DNA from: Lachnospiraceae bacterium UBA3316
GTDB taxonomy: Bacteria > Bacillota > Clostridia > Lachnospirales > Lachnospiraceae
Length of the DNA: 29,093 nucleotides
Reading direction: 5' to 3'
Assembly (NCBI GenBank): GCA_002361955.1
Contig: DESK01000050.1
Location: 1 to 29,093, forward strand
A program made the translations under genes and the position numbers. Positions 16,712 through 24,353 of the stretch are shown here, in pieces; within the stretch, counting starts at the first letter, position 1, and each line of letters begins with the position of its first letter. The notes beneath the pieces are model-generated. The model was not told where the DNA came from, made no database searches, and saw nothing but the letters and a program-made list of their open reading frames with translations.

Positions 16712-16735
16712 CTTTGACGGCGGATGTGATATGAT
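16708..16735 (+). promoter_or_regulatory. Sigma-A promoter of the hemA operon
   Basis: TTGACT (16708-16713), a 16-bp spacer and TATGAT (16730-16735) with an extended TGn motif directly before it form a near-consensus promoter, 36 bases before the hemA ATG. The short leader leaves no room for a riboswitch. Confidence 0.75.
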
Positions 16736-16770
16736 TAAAAAAGTTGAGCCATGTGGGAGGAACGAATTTT

Positions 16771-18000
16771 ATGTGTATTCAAATGATAGGGATTGATCAC
16801 AGCAGGGCGGCGATCGATCAGAGGACAGTATTCTCATTTACTAAGAAAAAATGCGCGGAGGCTCTGGAAATAATAAAGGAAAAGAAGGGAATCAGCGGGT
16901 GTGTTCTGCTTTCTACCTGCAACAGAATGGAATTGTGGGTGAGCTGCAGTGAGGAGTTTGAGGACTCTCTGGTGGATATGCTCTGCCAGATCCGGGAGGT
17001 CAAACCGGAGTATTATAGAGATTATTTTGTAGAGCGGAGGGACAGGGAAGCGGTTGCCCATTTGTTCAGGCTTGCCAGCGGGTTAAAGTCCCGGATTATC
17101 GGTGAGGATCAGATTATCACCCAGGTGAAGGACGCGCTTTCTATGGCCAGGGAGCATTATGCCACGGATAATGTATTGGAAACGCTCTTTCGCATGGCAG
17201 TGACGGCAGGAAAGAAGGTAAAAACGGAGATCATTTTGTCCAGGGCAAACAGGTCTGTGATTCACCAGGCGCTGGCGGCGCTGGAAACGGAGGGCTTTTC
17301 GGTATCCCAAAAGACCTGTATGGTCATCGGAAACGGAGAGATGGGAAAGCTTACGGCCACAGTGCTGCAGCAGGCCGGCGCGGATGTGACGGTGACTGTG
17401 CGGCAGTACCGCAGCGGTATCGTGGATATCCCCAGGAACTGCAGCCGGATTGATTACGGAGAGCGGATGCGTCTGCTGCCGGAGTGTGACCTGGTGGTGA
17501 GCGCCACGGCGAGCCCAAATTATACGCTGACAGCCGAGGGAGTCCGTGAGGCCGGACTGACGCATCCCGTACTGCTGGTGGATTTGGCTGTGCCCAGGGA
17601 CATCGATCCTCTCGTGGAGAAGCTGCCCTTTGTGAAGCGGTATGATATTGATGATTTCCATGTGGACGCCCAGAGCGATGATTTAAAAGAAAATATCCGT
17701 AAGGCGGAGCGCATCTTAGAGGAGCAGATGGAAGAGTTTTACGTATGGTACGAGTGTCACGATATGATTCCCAAGATCCAGGGAATCAAGGAGAGCGCCG
17801 CGATGGATCTGGAGCTGCGCCTTACCAAGATTCTGCGCGCCCTTCCCCTGGAGGAGGGAGAGCGGGAAGCCCTCAGAGGACAGATCGACGCTGCGGCGGC
17901 CAAGGTGGTCAATAAAATGATGTTCGGCCTGCGGGACGCCGTCAGCCAGAAAACATTTCGGGAATGTGTGGAAGGATTGGAAAAAGTATATGAAGAATAA
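16771..18000 (+). CDS. hemA: Glutamyl-tRNA reductase (HemA)
   Basis: HemA reduces glutamyl-tRNA(Glu) with NADPH to glutamate-1-semialdehyde, the first step of C5 tetrapyrrole synthesis. I chose ATG 16771, ten bases after GGGAGG; an upstream TTG at 16744 would lie within 10 bases of the promoter -10. The 409-aa protein has MIGIDHSRAAID near the start, the catalytic Cys50 in STCNRME, the GEDQIITQVKDA motif, SRANRSVIHQALAALE, a Rossmann loop VIGNGEMG, the VDLAVPRDIDP block, and a C-terminal helical dimerisation region. It is the promoter-proximal gene of the hemA-hemC-cobA/hemD-hemB-hemL cluster and overlaps hemC by 11 bp. Confidence 0.95.
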   Translation: MCIQMIGIDHSRAAIDQRTVFSFTKKKCAEALEIIKEKKGISGCVLLSTCNRMELWVSCSEEFEDSLVDMLCQIREVKPEYYRDYFVERRDREAVAHLFRLASGLKSRIIGEDQIITQVKDALSMAREHYATDNVLETLFRMAVTAGKKVKTEIILSRANRSVIHQALAALETEGFSVSQKTCMVIGNGEMGKLTATVLQQAGADVTVTVRQYRSGIVDIPRNCSRIDYGERMRLLPECDLVVSATASPNYTLTAEGVREAGLTHPVLLVDLAVPRDIDPLVEKLPFVKRYDIDDFHVDAQSDDLKENIRKAERILEEQMEEFYVWYECHDMIPKIQGIKESAAMDLELRLTKILRALPLEEGEREALRGQIDAAAAKVVNKMMFGLRDAVSQKTFRECVEGLEKVYEE

Positions 18001-18997
18001 GATTTGCGTAGGGAGCCGGCAGAGCCGGCTGGCAGTCCTTCAGTCTCAGATGGTGGTGGACTTTATCAGGGAGACCCACCCGGAAATCGAGACGGAGCTT
18101 CTGACCATGAAGACTACAGGGGATAGAATTCTTGACAGGACGCTGGATAAGGTGGGAGGCAAAGGACTGTTTGTCAAAGAGCTGGACCGGGCGCTGAAGG
18201 AAGGCAGGAGCGACCTGTCGGTACACAGCCTGAAGGATATGCCCATGGAGCTGCCCCAGGAGCTGCCCCTGGTGGCTTTTTCCCGCCGGGAAGATCCCAG
18301 GGATGTGCTGGTGCTCCCGGAAGGGGCGGAAACATGGGACAAAAGCCTTCCTGTGGGATGCTCAAGCCAGCGCAGGATTCTGCAGCTTCAGGCGATGTAT
18401 CCCGATGTGACGTTTCAGATGGTCAGGGGAAATGTGCTTACCCGCCTGAAAAAGCTGGACGAGGGTGGATATGGCGCGCTGATCCTGGCGGCGGCGGGAT
18501 TAAAGCGGCTGGGTCTTGCCCACAGGATTTCCAGATATTTTGAGCCGGAGGAGATGATCCCGGCGGCCGGCCAGGGAATACTGGCCGTGCAGGGCAGGAA
18601 AGGGCAGGATTATGGATTCCTGGAGGGCTTTGACAGTGCGGAAGCCGCCTGTGCGGCGGCGGCAGAGCGGGCCTTTGTGGCCTGTTTAAACGGCGGGTGT
18701 ACCTCACCGGTAGCGGCCTATGCAAGGATCGAGCAGGGGCGCATCCGGCTTTTGGGGCTTTATTACGATGAGGAAACCGGCGGCTGGCTGACAGGCAGTG
18801 GGGAAGGCAGCGCAGAGGAGCCTGAACAGCTGGGAAGAACGCTGGCAGAACGGCTGCGCAGGGAGTATGCTGCAGCCAGGGAAGAAGAGAAGGCGGAGCA
18901 AGGAAAACGGCAGAAGGATAAAGAAAACAAGGGCTTCGCGGGGACGGAAGAACACCGGGAAAGCGGCAGCCCTTCCGGGGAAAGGAGCGGCGGATGA
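17990..18997 (+). CDS. hemC: Hydroxymethylbilane synthase (porphobilinogen deaminase, HemC)
   Basis: HemC polymerises four porphobilinogens into hydroxymethylbilane. The start at ATG 17990 gives the normal N-terminus KICVGSRQSRLAVLQ; a GTG 24 bases upstream, inside hemA, would add an unconserved octapeptide. The catalytic Asp83 sits in SVHSLKDMP and the dipyrromethane-carrying Cys237 in LNGGCTSPVAAYA. The 335-aa product is longer than typical (about 300-315) because of a charged, low-complexity tail from about residue 290, rich in E, K, R, G and S. The tail shows no known domain. The stop overlaps the next start as ATGA, so translation is coupled to cobA-hemD. Confidence 0.94.
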   Translation: MKNKICVGSRQSRLAVLQSQMVVDFIRETHPEIETELLTMKTTGDRILDRTLDKVGGKGLFVKELDRALKEGRSDLSVHSLKDMPMELPQELPLVAFSRREDPRDVLVLPEGAETWDKSLPVGCSSQRRILQLQAMYPDVTFQMVRGNVLTRLKKLDEGGYGALILAAAGLKRLGLAHRISRYFEPEEMIPAAGQGILAVQGRKGQDYGFLEGFDSAEAACAAAAERAFVACLNGGCTSPVAAYARIEQGRIRLLGLYYDEETGGWLTGSGEGSAEEPEQLGRTLAERLRREYAAAREEEKAEQGKRQKDKENKGFAGTEEHRESGSPSGERSGG

Positions 18998-20496
18998 TAG
19001 GAAAAGTTTGGCTGGTGGGGGCAGGCCCCTCTGACAGAGGGCTGTTTACACTGAAGGGCTATGAGGTTCTGAAAAAAGCGGAGGTAGTGGTCTATGACGC
19101 CCTGGTAGGTCAGGGAATCTTAAACATGATCCCGGCGGAGGCCGAGAAGATCAATGTGGGAAAGCGTGCCAACTGCCATACGATGCCCCAGGAGGAGATC
19201 AGCCGGACGCTGGTCAGGAAAGCCCAGGAGGGAAAGCGGGTAGTGCGGTTAAAGGGCGGCGACCCCTTTTTGTTCGGACGCGGCGGGGAAGAGCTGGAGC
19301 TTTTGCGGGCCCATAAGATTCCCTATGAGGTGGTGCCGGGGGTGACCTCGGCGGTGGCCGTTCCGGCCTACAACGGGATTCCGGTGACCCACCGGGATTA
19401 TTGTTCCTCCGTTCATATTATTACGGGTCATAAGAGAAAAGGGGCAGGCTACGATATCGACTTTGAGGCGCTGGTGCGCACAGGCGGTACGCTGGTATTC
19501 CTGATGGGCGTGGCGGCTCTGGGAGAGATCTGCCGGGGGCTTATGGAGCACGGGATGGACAGAGATATGCCTGCGGCGGTGCTTCAAAAGGGGACGACGG
19601 CGGCCCAGAAGCGTATCCTGGCTACGGTGTCTGTCTTGCAGGAGGAAACAGAGCGGCAGGGCGTTGAGACGCCGGCCATCATCGTGGTGGGGAAGGTCTG
19701 CGCTTTGGCCGAGGAGTTCGACTGGTATGGAGAGCTGCCTTTGGCCGGGCGGAAGATTCTGGTGACAAGGCCCAAGGAGCTGATCTCATCCATGGCGGAG
19801 CGACTGCGCTGCCAGGGGGCGGAGGTGCTGGAGCTTCCGGCCATCCGCACGGTTCCGATCCTTCCCAATCCGGCTCTTAAGAAGGCCCTGGAGGAAATCG
19901 GCAGCTACGATTGGATCGTTTTGACCAGCCCCACAGGCGTGCGTGTCTTTTTCGACGCGTTAAAGAGAGAGAGAAGAGATATCCGCAGCCTGGCGGGAGC
20001 GAGGTTTGCCGTGATCGGCAGCGGTACGGAAAAAGCATTGGAGGAGCGGGGAATCTTCGCGGATCTGATGCCGGAGGTTTACGATGGGCAGGCCCTGGGA
20101 GAGGCTCTGGCAGAGAAATGCCGTCCCGGCGAGAGAGTGCTGATTCCGCGGGCTTCCATGGGAAACGGAGAGCTGGTCGCGGCTCTTCAAAAGGTAGAAG
20201 AGGTGCAGATCGACGATGTGGCCACATACGATACACTGTATGAAGGCTCGCCTCTTGTGGATGAGCGGGCGGAGTTTGAGAATGGAAACATTGATTATGC
20301 GGTGTTTACCAGCGCGTCCACGGTGAAAGGCTTCGCAAGGGCCGTGGAGGGCCTGGATTTTACAAAGGTGCGGGCTGTGTGCATCGGAAAGCAGACGAAG
20401 GCGGCGGCAGACGCTTTGGGGATGGAGACCTATATGGCAGAGAAGGCTTCCATGGACAGCGTCGTGGAGCGCGTGGAGGAGCTGTGCAGAAGATAA
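18994..20496 (+). CDS. cobA-hemD: Uroporphyrinogen-III C-methyltransferase / uroporphyrinogen-III synthase fusion (CobA-HemD)
   Basis: This 500-aa bifunctional enzyme cyclises hydroxymethylbilane to uroporphyrinogen III and methylates it at C2 and C7 to precorrin-2. Residues about 1-245 are the SUMT domain: WLVGAGPSDRGLFTLKG at the start, RLKGGDPFLFGRGGEE (84-99), VPGVTSAVAVPAYNGIPVTHR, and FLMGV. Residues about 250-500 are the HemD domain (GRKILVTRP, YDWIVLTSPTGVRVFF, FAVIGSGTEKALEERG, VFTSASTVKGF). Such fusions are known in Clostridia and channel the common precursor toward siroheme and cobalamin. The start overlaps the hemC stop. No precorrin-2 dehydrogenase domain is fused here. Confidence 0.95.
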   Translation: MIGKVWLVGAGPSDRGLFTLKGYEVLKKAEVVVYDALVGQGILNMIPAEAEKINVGKRANCHTMPQEEISRTLVRKAQEGKRVVRLKGGDPFLFGRGGEELELLRAHKIPYEVVPGVTSAVAVPAYNGIPVTHRDYCSSVHIITGHKRKGAGYDIDFEALVRTGGTLVFLMGVAALGEICRGLMEHGMDRDMPAAVLQKGTTAAQKRILATVSVLQEETERQGVETPAIIVVGKVCALAEEFDWYGELPLAGRKILVTRPKELISSMAERLRCQGAEVLELPAIRTVPILPNPALKKALEEIGSYDWIVLTSPTGVRVFFDALKRERRDIRSLAGARFAVIGSGTEKALEERGIFADLMPEVYDGQALGEALAEKCRPGERVLIPRASMGNGELVAALQKVEEVQIDDVATYDTLYEGSPLVDERAEFENGNIDYAVFTSASTVKGFARAVEGLDFTKVRAVCIGKQTKAAADALGMETYMAEKASMDSVVERVEELCRR

Positions 20497-20517
20497 ACGT
20501 GTGTATCGATGCAGGAA

Positions 20518-20558
20518 AGGCCGAAGCACCTGCGGCGCAAAGCGGGTGCTTTCGGGCT
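20518..20558 (+). other. Imperfect hairpin between cobA-hemD and hemB
   Basis: Arms at 20518-20530 and 20545-20558 pair through GCACC/GGTGC and CCGAA/TTCGG with a one-base bulge and one mismatch. No U-tract follows, so it is not a classical terminator; it could stabilise or process the transcript. It occupies most of the 112-bp gap, the largest inside this gene cluster. Confidence 0.4.
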
Positions 20559-20608
20559 GAGACTGTAAGAGCATGATAAAAATGTGAATGTGAGGAAGGT
20601 GTTTTGCT

Positions 20609-21595
20609 ATGGAGATGTTAAAAAGGCCAAGGAGAATCAGGGGGAGCGAGACCCTGCGGAGAATGGTGCGGGAGACTAGGATGGATAAGTCCTCCCTGAT
20701 CTATCCGATGTTTGTGACGGAAGGGGAAAATATAAAAGAGGAGATCCCCACAATGCCGGGGCAGTATCGCTGGAGCCTTGACAGGATGGGGGAGGAGCTG
20801 GAGAGCCTGCGGCAGGTGGGGGTAAACAGCGTCATGTTTTTCGGGATCCCGGATCATAAGGATGAGCTGGGAAGCGGCGCGTACGACCCGGAGGGGATCG
20901 TGCAGAGGGCCCTTCGGATTGCCAGGAGAGATTTTCCGGAGATGTACCTGATCACCGATGTCTGTATGTGTGAATATACCTCCCATGGCCACTGCGGGGT
21001 GCTTTGCGGCCATGAGGTGGAAAATGACGAGACGCTGAAGCTTTTGGCTAAAACAGCCCTTTCCCATGTCCAGGCAGGGGCGGATATGGTGGCCCCTTCC
21101 GATATGATGGACGGACGTGTGCGGGCCATACGGGAGACGCTGGACCAGGCGGGCTTCAAGGAGACACCCATCATGTCTTACGCCGTCAAGTATGCGTCGG
21201 CTTTCTATGAGCCCTTCCGGGAGGCGGCTGACTCCGCGCCGGCTTTTGGGGACAGGAAGAGCTATCAGATGGATTTCCATAATAAGCGGGAGGCCATCAA
21301 GGAGGCTCTGCTGGATGTGGAAGAAGGGGCCGATATTATCATGGTAAAGCCTGCCATGTCCTATCTGGATGTGGTGAGCGAGGTGGCCCAGACGGTGAAG
21401 ACGCCGATCGCAGCCTACAGTGTCAGCGGGGAGTACGCCATGGTGAAGGCGGCGGCCAAGCTGGGCTATCTGGGCGGTGAGGAGCGGATCATCGGTGAGA
21501 TGGCTGTGGCAGCCTACCGGGCAGGAGCCGACATTTATATCACATACTTTGCGAAGGAGCTTGCGCGTCTCATGGACGAAGGGAGAATCGGATGA
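20609..21595 (+). CDS. hemB: Porphobilinogen synthase (delta-aminolevulinate dehydratase, HemB)
   Basis: HemB condenses two 5-aminolevulinates into porphobilinogen. The 328-aa protein has the usual length. It has the zinc-site cysteines Cys119, Cys121 and Cys129 in DVCMCEYTSHGHCG, so it is a zinc-dependent type rather than the aspartate-rich magnesium type. The two Schiff-base lysines are Lys194 (YAVKYAS) and Lys247 (MVKPAMSYLD). AGGAAGG lies about 10 bases upstream of the ATG. Its stop overlaps the hemL start in an ATGA arrangement. Confidence 0.96.
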   Translation: MEMLKRPRRIRGSETLRRMVRETRMDKSSLIYPMFVTEGENIKEEIPTMPGQYRWSLDRMGEELESLRQVGVNSVMFFGIPDHKDELGSGAYDPEGIVQRALRIARRDFPEMYLITDVCMCEYTSHGHCGVLCGHEVENDETLKLLAKTALSHVQAGADMVAPSDMMDGRVRAIRETLDQAGFKETPIMSYAVKYASAFYEPFREAADSAPAFGDRKSYQMDFHNKREAIKEALLDVEEGADIIMVKPAMSYLDVVSEVAQTVKTPIAAYSVSGEYAMVKAAAKLGYLGGEERIIGEMAVAAYRAGADIYITYFAKELARLMDEGRIG

Positions 21596-22866
21596 TGACG
21601 AAATCAGAGAGTTTATTTCAGGAAGCGGTAAAATATATTCCGGGCGGGGTCAACAGCCCGGTGCGTGCCTTCGGCTCTGTGGGGCTGACGCCCCGGTTTA
21701 TCGAGAGGGCCAGGGGCTCCCATATGTACGATGTGGACGGCCGGGAGTACCTGGATTTTGTGGGATCCTGGGGCCCCATGATCCTGGGCCATGACCATCC
21801 GGCGGTACGGGAGAGCGTGATCAAAGCCTGTGAGGATGGTTTGAGCTTTGGAGCCGCCACAGAGCGGGAGGTGGAGATGGCGGAGCTGATCTGCAGCCTC
21901 GTGCCTTCCATTGATATGGTCCGTATGGTGAACTCTGGCACGGAGGCCGTGATGAGCGCCGTCCGGGCGGCCAGGGGTTATACAGGCAGGGACAAGATTG
22001 TAAAATTTATGGGCTGCTACCATGGGCACTCGGACGCCATGCTGGTGAAGGCAGGCTCCGGCGTGATGACGGCCGGGGTGCCGGACAGCGCGGGCGTTCC
22101 GGCGGGCTGTACGGCAGATACGCTGTCCGCCGTCTACAATGACCTGGACAGTGTGCAGTCCCTCTTTGACCTCTGCGGAGACCAGATCGCCGCTGTGATC
22201 GTGGAGCCTGTGGGGGCCAATATGGGCGTGGTGCCTCCGGCGGAGGGCTTTCTGCAGGGGCTCAGGGACATCTGCACCCGGTACGGCAGCCTGTTGATTT
22301 TCGACGAGGTGATTACGGGATTCCGTCTGGGATTAGACGGGGCCCAGGGCTATTTCGGCGTGCAGGCAGACCTGACCACCTTCGGGAAAATCATCGGCGC
22401 GGGGATGCCCGTGGGGGCATACGGCGGAAAACGGGAGATCATGGAGACGGTGGCTCCCGTGGGCAAAGTGTATCAGGCAGGTACTCTGAGCGGAAATCCC
22501 GTGGCCATGGCGGCGGGCCTCGCCCAGCTTCGCCTCTTAAGGGATGACCCTTTGTTTTATGAAAAGCTGAACCGGAAGGGGGACAGCTTCTACGGAGAGA
22601 TCGAACGGATCGCAGAGGAGAGCGGAAAGCCTGTCCGGGTAAACCATGTGGGTTCCCTTGGCTGTGTATTTTTCACAGAGGTTCCGGTGGTGAATTACGC
22701 GACGGCGAAGACTGCGGATACGCAGAAGTACGCGGCATACTTTGCCTCCATGTTAAAGCAGGGAATCTACCTGGCGCCGGCCCAGTTTGAGGCCATGTTT
22801 TTATCGGCGGCCCACTCGGAGGAGGAGCTGGCCTATGCGCTGGAGTGCATAAAGAAGTCTATATAG
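21592..22866 (+). CDS. hemL: Glutamate-1-semialdehyde 2,1-aminomutase (HemL)
   Basis: HemL is a PLP enzyme that converts glutamate-1-semialdehyde to 5-aminolevulinate, linking HemA to HemB. The 424-aa sequence shows PGGVNSPVRAFGSVG at the start, VNSGTEAVMSAVRAARG, the GCYHGHSDAMLVKAGSG block, the FDEVITGFR motif and the PLP lysine Lys266 in TTFGKIIGAGMPVGAYGG. Two adjacent ATGs (21592, 21595) are possible starts; the first overlaps the hemB stop. It is the last gene of the cluster; no intrinsic terminator is obvious right after it. Confidence 0.96.
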   Translation: MMTKSESLFQEAVKYIPGGVNSPVRAFGSVGLTPRFIERARGSHMYDVDGREYLDFVGSWGPMILGHDHPAVRESVIKACEDGLSFGAATEREVEMAELICSLVPSIDMVRMVNSGTEAVMSAVRAARGYTGRDKIVKFMGCYHGHSDAMLVKAGSGVMTAGVPDSAGVPAGCTADTLSAVYNDLDSVQSLFDLCGDQIAAVIVEPVGANMGVVPPAEGFLQGLRDICTRYGSLLIFDEVITGFRLGLDGAQGYFGVQADLTTFGKIIGAGMPVGAYGGKREIMETVAPVGKVYQAGTLSGNPVAMAAGLAQLRLLRDDPLFYEKLNRKGDSFYGEIERIAEESGKPVRVNHVGSLGCVFFTEVPVVNYATAKTADTQKYAAYFASMLKQGIYLAPAQFEAMFLSAAHSEEELAYALECIKKSI

Positions 22867-22921
22867 TATAGAATCATAGAAAAAAAGAGGATCACCGGTC
22901 ATAATCTGGCGCAACAAGACT

Positions 22922-23175
22922 ATGACATCCATTGATGGCGCTCTTATTGTTGATCAGAATGGAAAATGTTACGGGTTCGGGATGATACTTGACGGGTCTA
23001 AGACTGAAAAAGACAAGGAATTAAAAAAACAGTTTTTGGATTATCCTCGTGATCTTAAAATATGCAGTTAAGAGGTTTTATGTCTACGAAATGCTGACAA
23101 GAGAAACAAGAATCTTCCGTAGAATATCAAGTGTTAAGAGAAACACTGAATTCGCCGGGAGGTTCTTATTTTTAG
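22922..23175 (+). pseudogene. Decayed coding fragments in the hemL-padR gap (possible DAC/DisA_N-like sensor remnant)
   Basis: The 447-bp gap 22867-23313 has no intact gene and is AT-richer than its neighbours. An open stretch at 22922-23071 encodes 49 residues, MTSIDGALIVDQNGKCYGFG followed by MILDG and a lysine-rich tail. The DGALIVDxNG..GFGxIL pattern recalls the start of DisA_N/diadenylate-cyclase-like or DACNV-type sensor domains, but the match is from memory and short. After a stop and a frame change, 23098-23175 encodes a protein-like end (EYQVLRETLNSPGGSYF then stop). No Shine-Dalgarno precedes the ATG. I read this as remains of one or two accessory genes; the family assignment is tentative. 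Confidence 0.35.
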
Positions 23176-23233
23176 AAAGCAAGTAATGGTATTAACCGGC
23201 GGATCTTGAGCAAACAGCTATCATAGAACATCG

Positions 23234-23264
23234 TTGACAAATGATATTATATGATATATAATAT
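23234..23264 (+). promoter_or_regulatory. Consensus sigma-A promoter overlapped by a perfect palindromic operator (padR operon)
   Basis: TTGACA (23234-23239), 17 bases, TATAAT (23257-23262): both hexamers and the spacing are the full consensus. A perfect inverted repeat ATATTATAT-GAT-ATATAATAT (23244-23264) covers the spacer and -10. A promoter this strong, masked by a palindrome in front of a PadR gene, suggests autorepression by the encoded regulator. Confidence 0.8.
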
Positions 23265-23313
23265 TGGAAAGCCAACAATATAATAGGCTGAAAAATACCA
23301 GGGAGGTGATCGG

Positions 23314-23637
23314 ATGGTATTTAATACAGGTGCAGCATTGCTGGATGCCATCGTACTTGCGGCAGTCTCGAAAGAGGAGGAGGGCACCTATGGATACCGC
23401 ATTACCCAGGATGTGCGGGCGGCCCTTGAGGTATCTGAGTCTACGCTGTATCCGGTGCTCAGGCGGCTCCAGAAGGACGGCTGCCTGGAGGTTTATGACA
23501 GGGAATTTGGTGGCAGGAACCGCCGTTATTACAGGATTACGGAAAAAGGGAGAGTACAATTGAACCTGTATATGGCAGAGTGGCAGGAATACTCGACAAA
23601 AATCACAAAAATATTTACAGGAGGGAAAGTAGAATGA
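23314..23637 (+). CDS. PadR family transcriptional regulator
   Basis: This small winged-helix DNA-binding protein of 107 aa has the usual length for the short PadR subfamily. It shows AALLDAIVLAAVSKEEEGTYGYRITQDV, the recognition-helix region VSESTLYPVLRRLQKDGCLE and the wing GGRNRRYYRITEKG. An excellent Shine-Dalgarno (GGGAGGTGAT) precedes the ATG. It is the first gene of a four-gene unit with a HAAS/DUF1700 membrane protein, a DUF4097 protein and PspC, a frequent arrangement in Firmicutes in which the PadR protein controls envelope-stress genes. The palindrome over its own promoter is the likely target. The ligand or signal is unknown. Its stop overlaps the next start (ATGA). Confidence 0.93.
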   Translation: MVFNTGAALLDAIVLAAVSKEEEGTYGYRITQDVRAALEVSESTLYPVLRRLQKDGCLEVYDREFGGRNRRYYRITEKGRVQLNLYMAEWQEYSTKITKIFTGGKVE

Positions 23638-24353
23638 GCCGAGAGGAATATATGAGAGAGCTGGCTTATCTTCTGCAGGACATTCCCGACGGAGAGAGGG
23701 AAGAAGCCCTTTCCTGGTACGAGGATTATTTTGATGAGGCAGGTGAGGGAGAGGAAGCTGAGGTCATAAGAAAGCTTGGCAGTCCGGCCAAGGTGGCGGC
23801 GCTTATAAAGGACGGGCTGAATGGAGGAAATGATGAGGCGGGAGAGTACACGGAGACGGGCTATCAGGACAGCCGCTTCCGGGAGGACAATAAGGTTCCG
23901 GAGCCGAGGATGGAGCCGCTGAATGAAGAGAAGGATACGGATTATAAATATGGGAGGTCCGGCAGAAAAAGGAAACGGAGCAGGGGCGAATACCTGCTGA
24001 TCCTTATACTCTGCATCGTGGCTGTACCCGTGATCCTGCCTCTGGCGGGCAGTGTGTTTGGAATTCTGGCAGGGATTCTGGGCGTGGGCCTTGCCGTGGC
24101 CGTGGCTGTGCCCGTGTGTGTCGTGGTGGCAGTGATTTTGGGCATTGTCCTTGTGGGCGTCGGCATTGTAGAGGTGTTTCTCTCGCCGGGCTTCGGCTTT
24201 TTGATGCTGGGCGGCGGCTGCCTGGCTCTGGCTGCAGGTATTCTGCTGATTTTAGCCTGCATCCTAGTGTTTGGAAAGTTCCTTCCCTGGGCATTCCGGT
24301 CGGTCGCAGGCTTTTTAGGGAAGACCTTTCAGAGAGGAGGGTATGATTCATGA
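23634..24353 (+). CDS. HAAS/DUF1700 domain membrane protein
   Basis: The ATG at 23634 overlaps the padR stop, with AGGAGGG about 10 bases upstream. Of 239 residues, about 1-62 form the HAAS (DUF1700) helical domain: YMRELAYLLQDIPDGEREEA, WYEDYFDEAGE, and VIRKLGSPAKVAALI. A charged linker (about 63-118, ending in a basic RKRKRSRGE patch) leads to a strongly hydrophobic region of three or more membrane helices rich in G, A and V. HAAS proteins are typically paired with PadR regulators and DUF4097 putative adhesin/sensor proteins; the HAAS part is thought to mediate signalling at the membrane. The exact function is not known. Its stop overlaps the next start. Confidence 0.85.
   Translation: MSREEYMRELAYLLQDIPDGEREEALSWYEDYFDEAGEGEEAEVIRKLGSPAKVAALIKDGLNGGNDEAGEYTETGYQDSRFREDNKVPEPRMEPLNEEKDTDYKYGRSGRKRKRSRGEYLLILILCIVAVPVILPLAGSVFGILAGILGVGLAVAVAVPVCVVVAVILGIVLVGVGIVEVFLSPGFGFLMLGGGCLALAAGILLILACILVFGKFLPWAFRSVAGFLGKTFQRGGYDS

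Noticed and set aside
16534..16770. Cobalamin riboswitch controlling cbiK or hemA
   Set aside because: I searched both strands for the B12 box and the GCCACTG-type core and found neither; ordinary promoters explain the gap.
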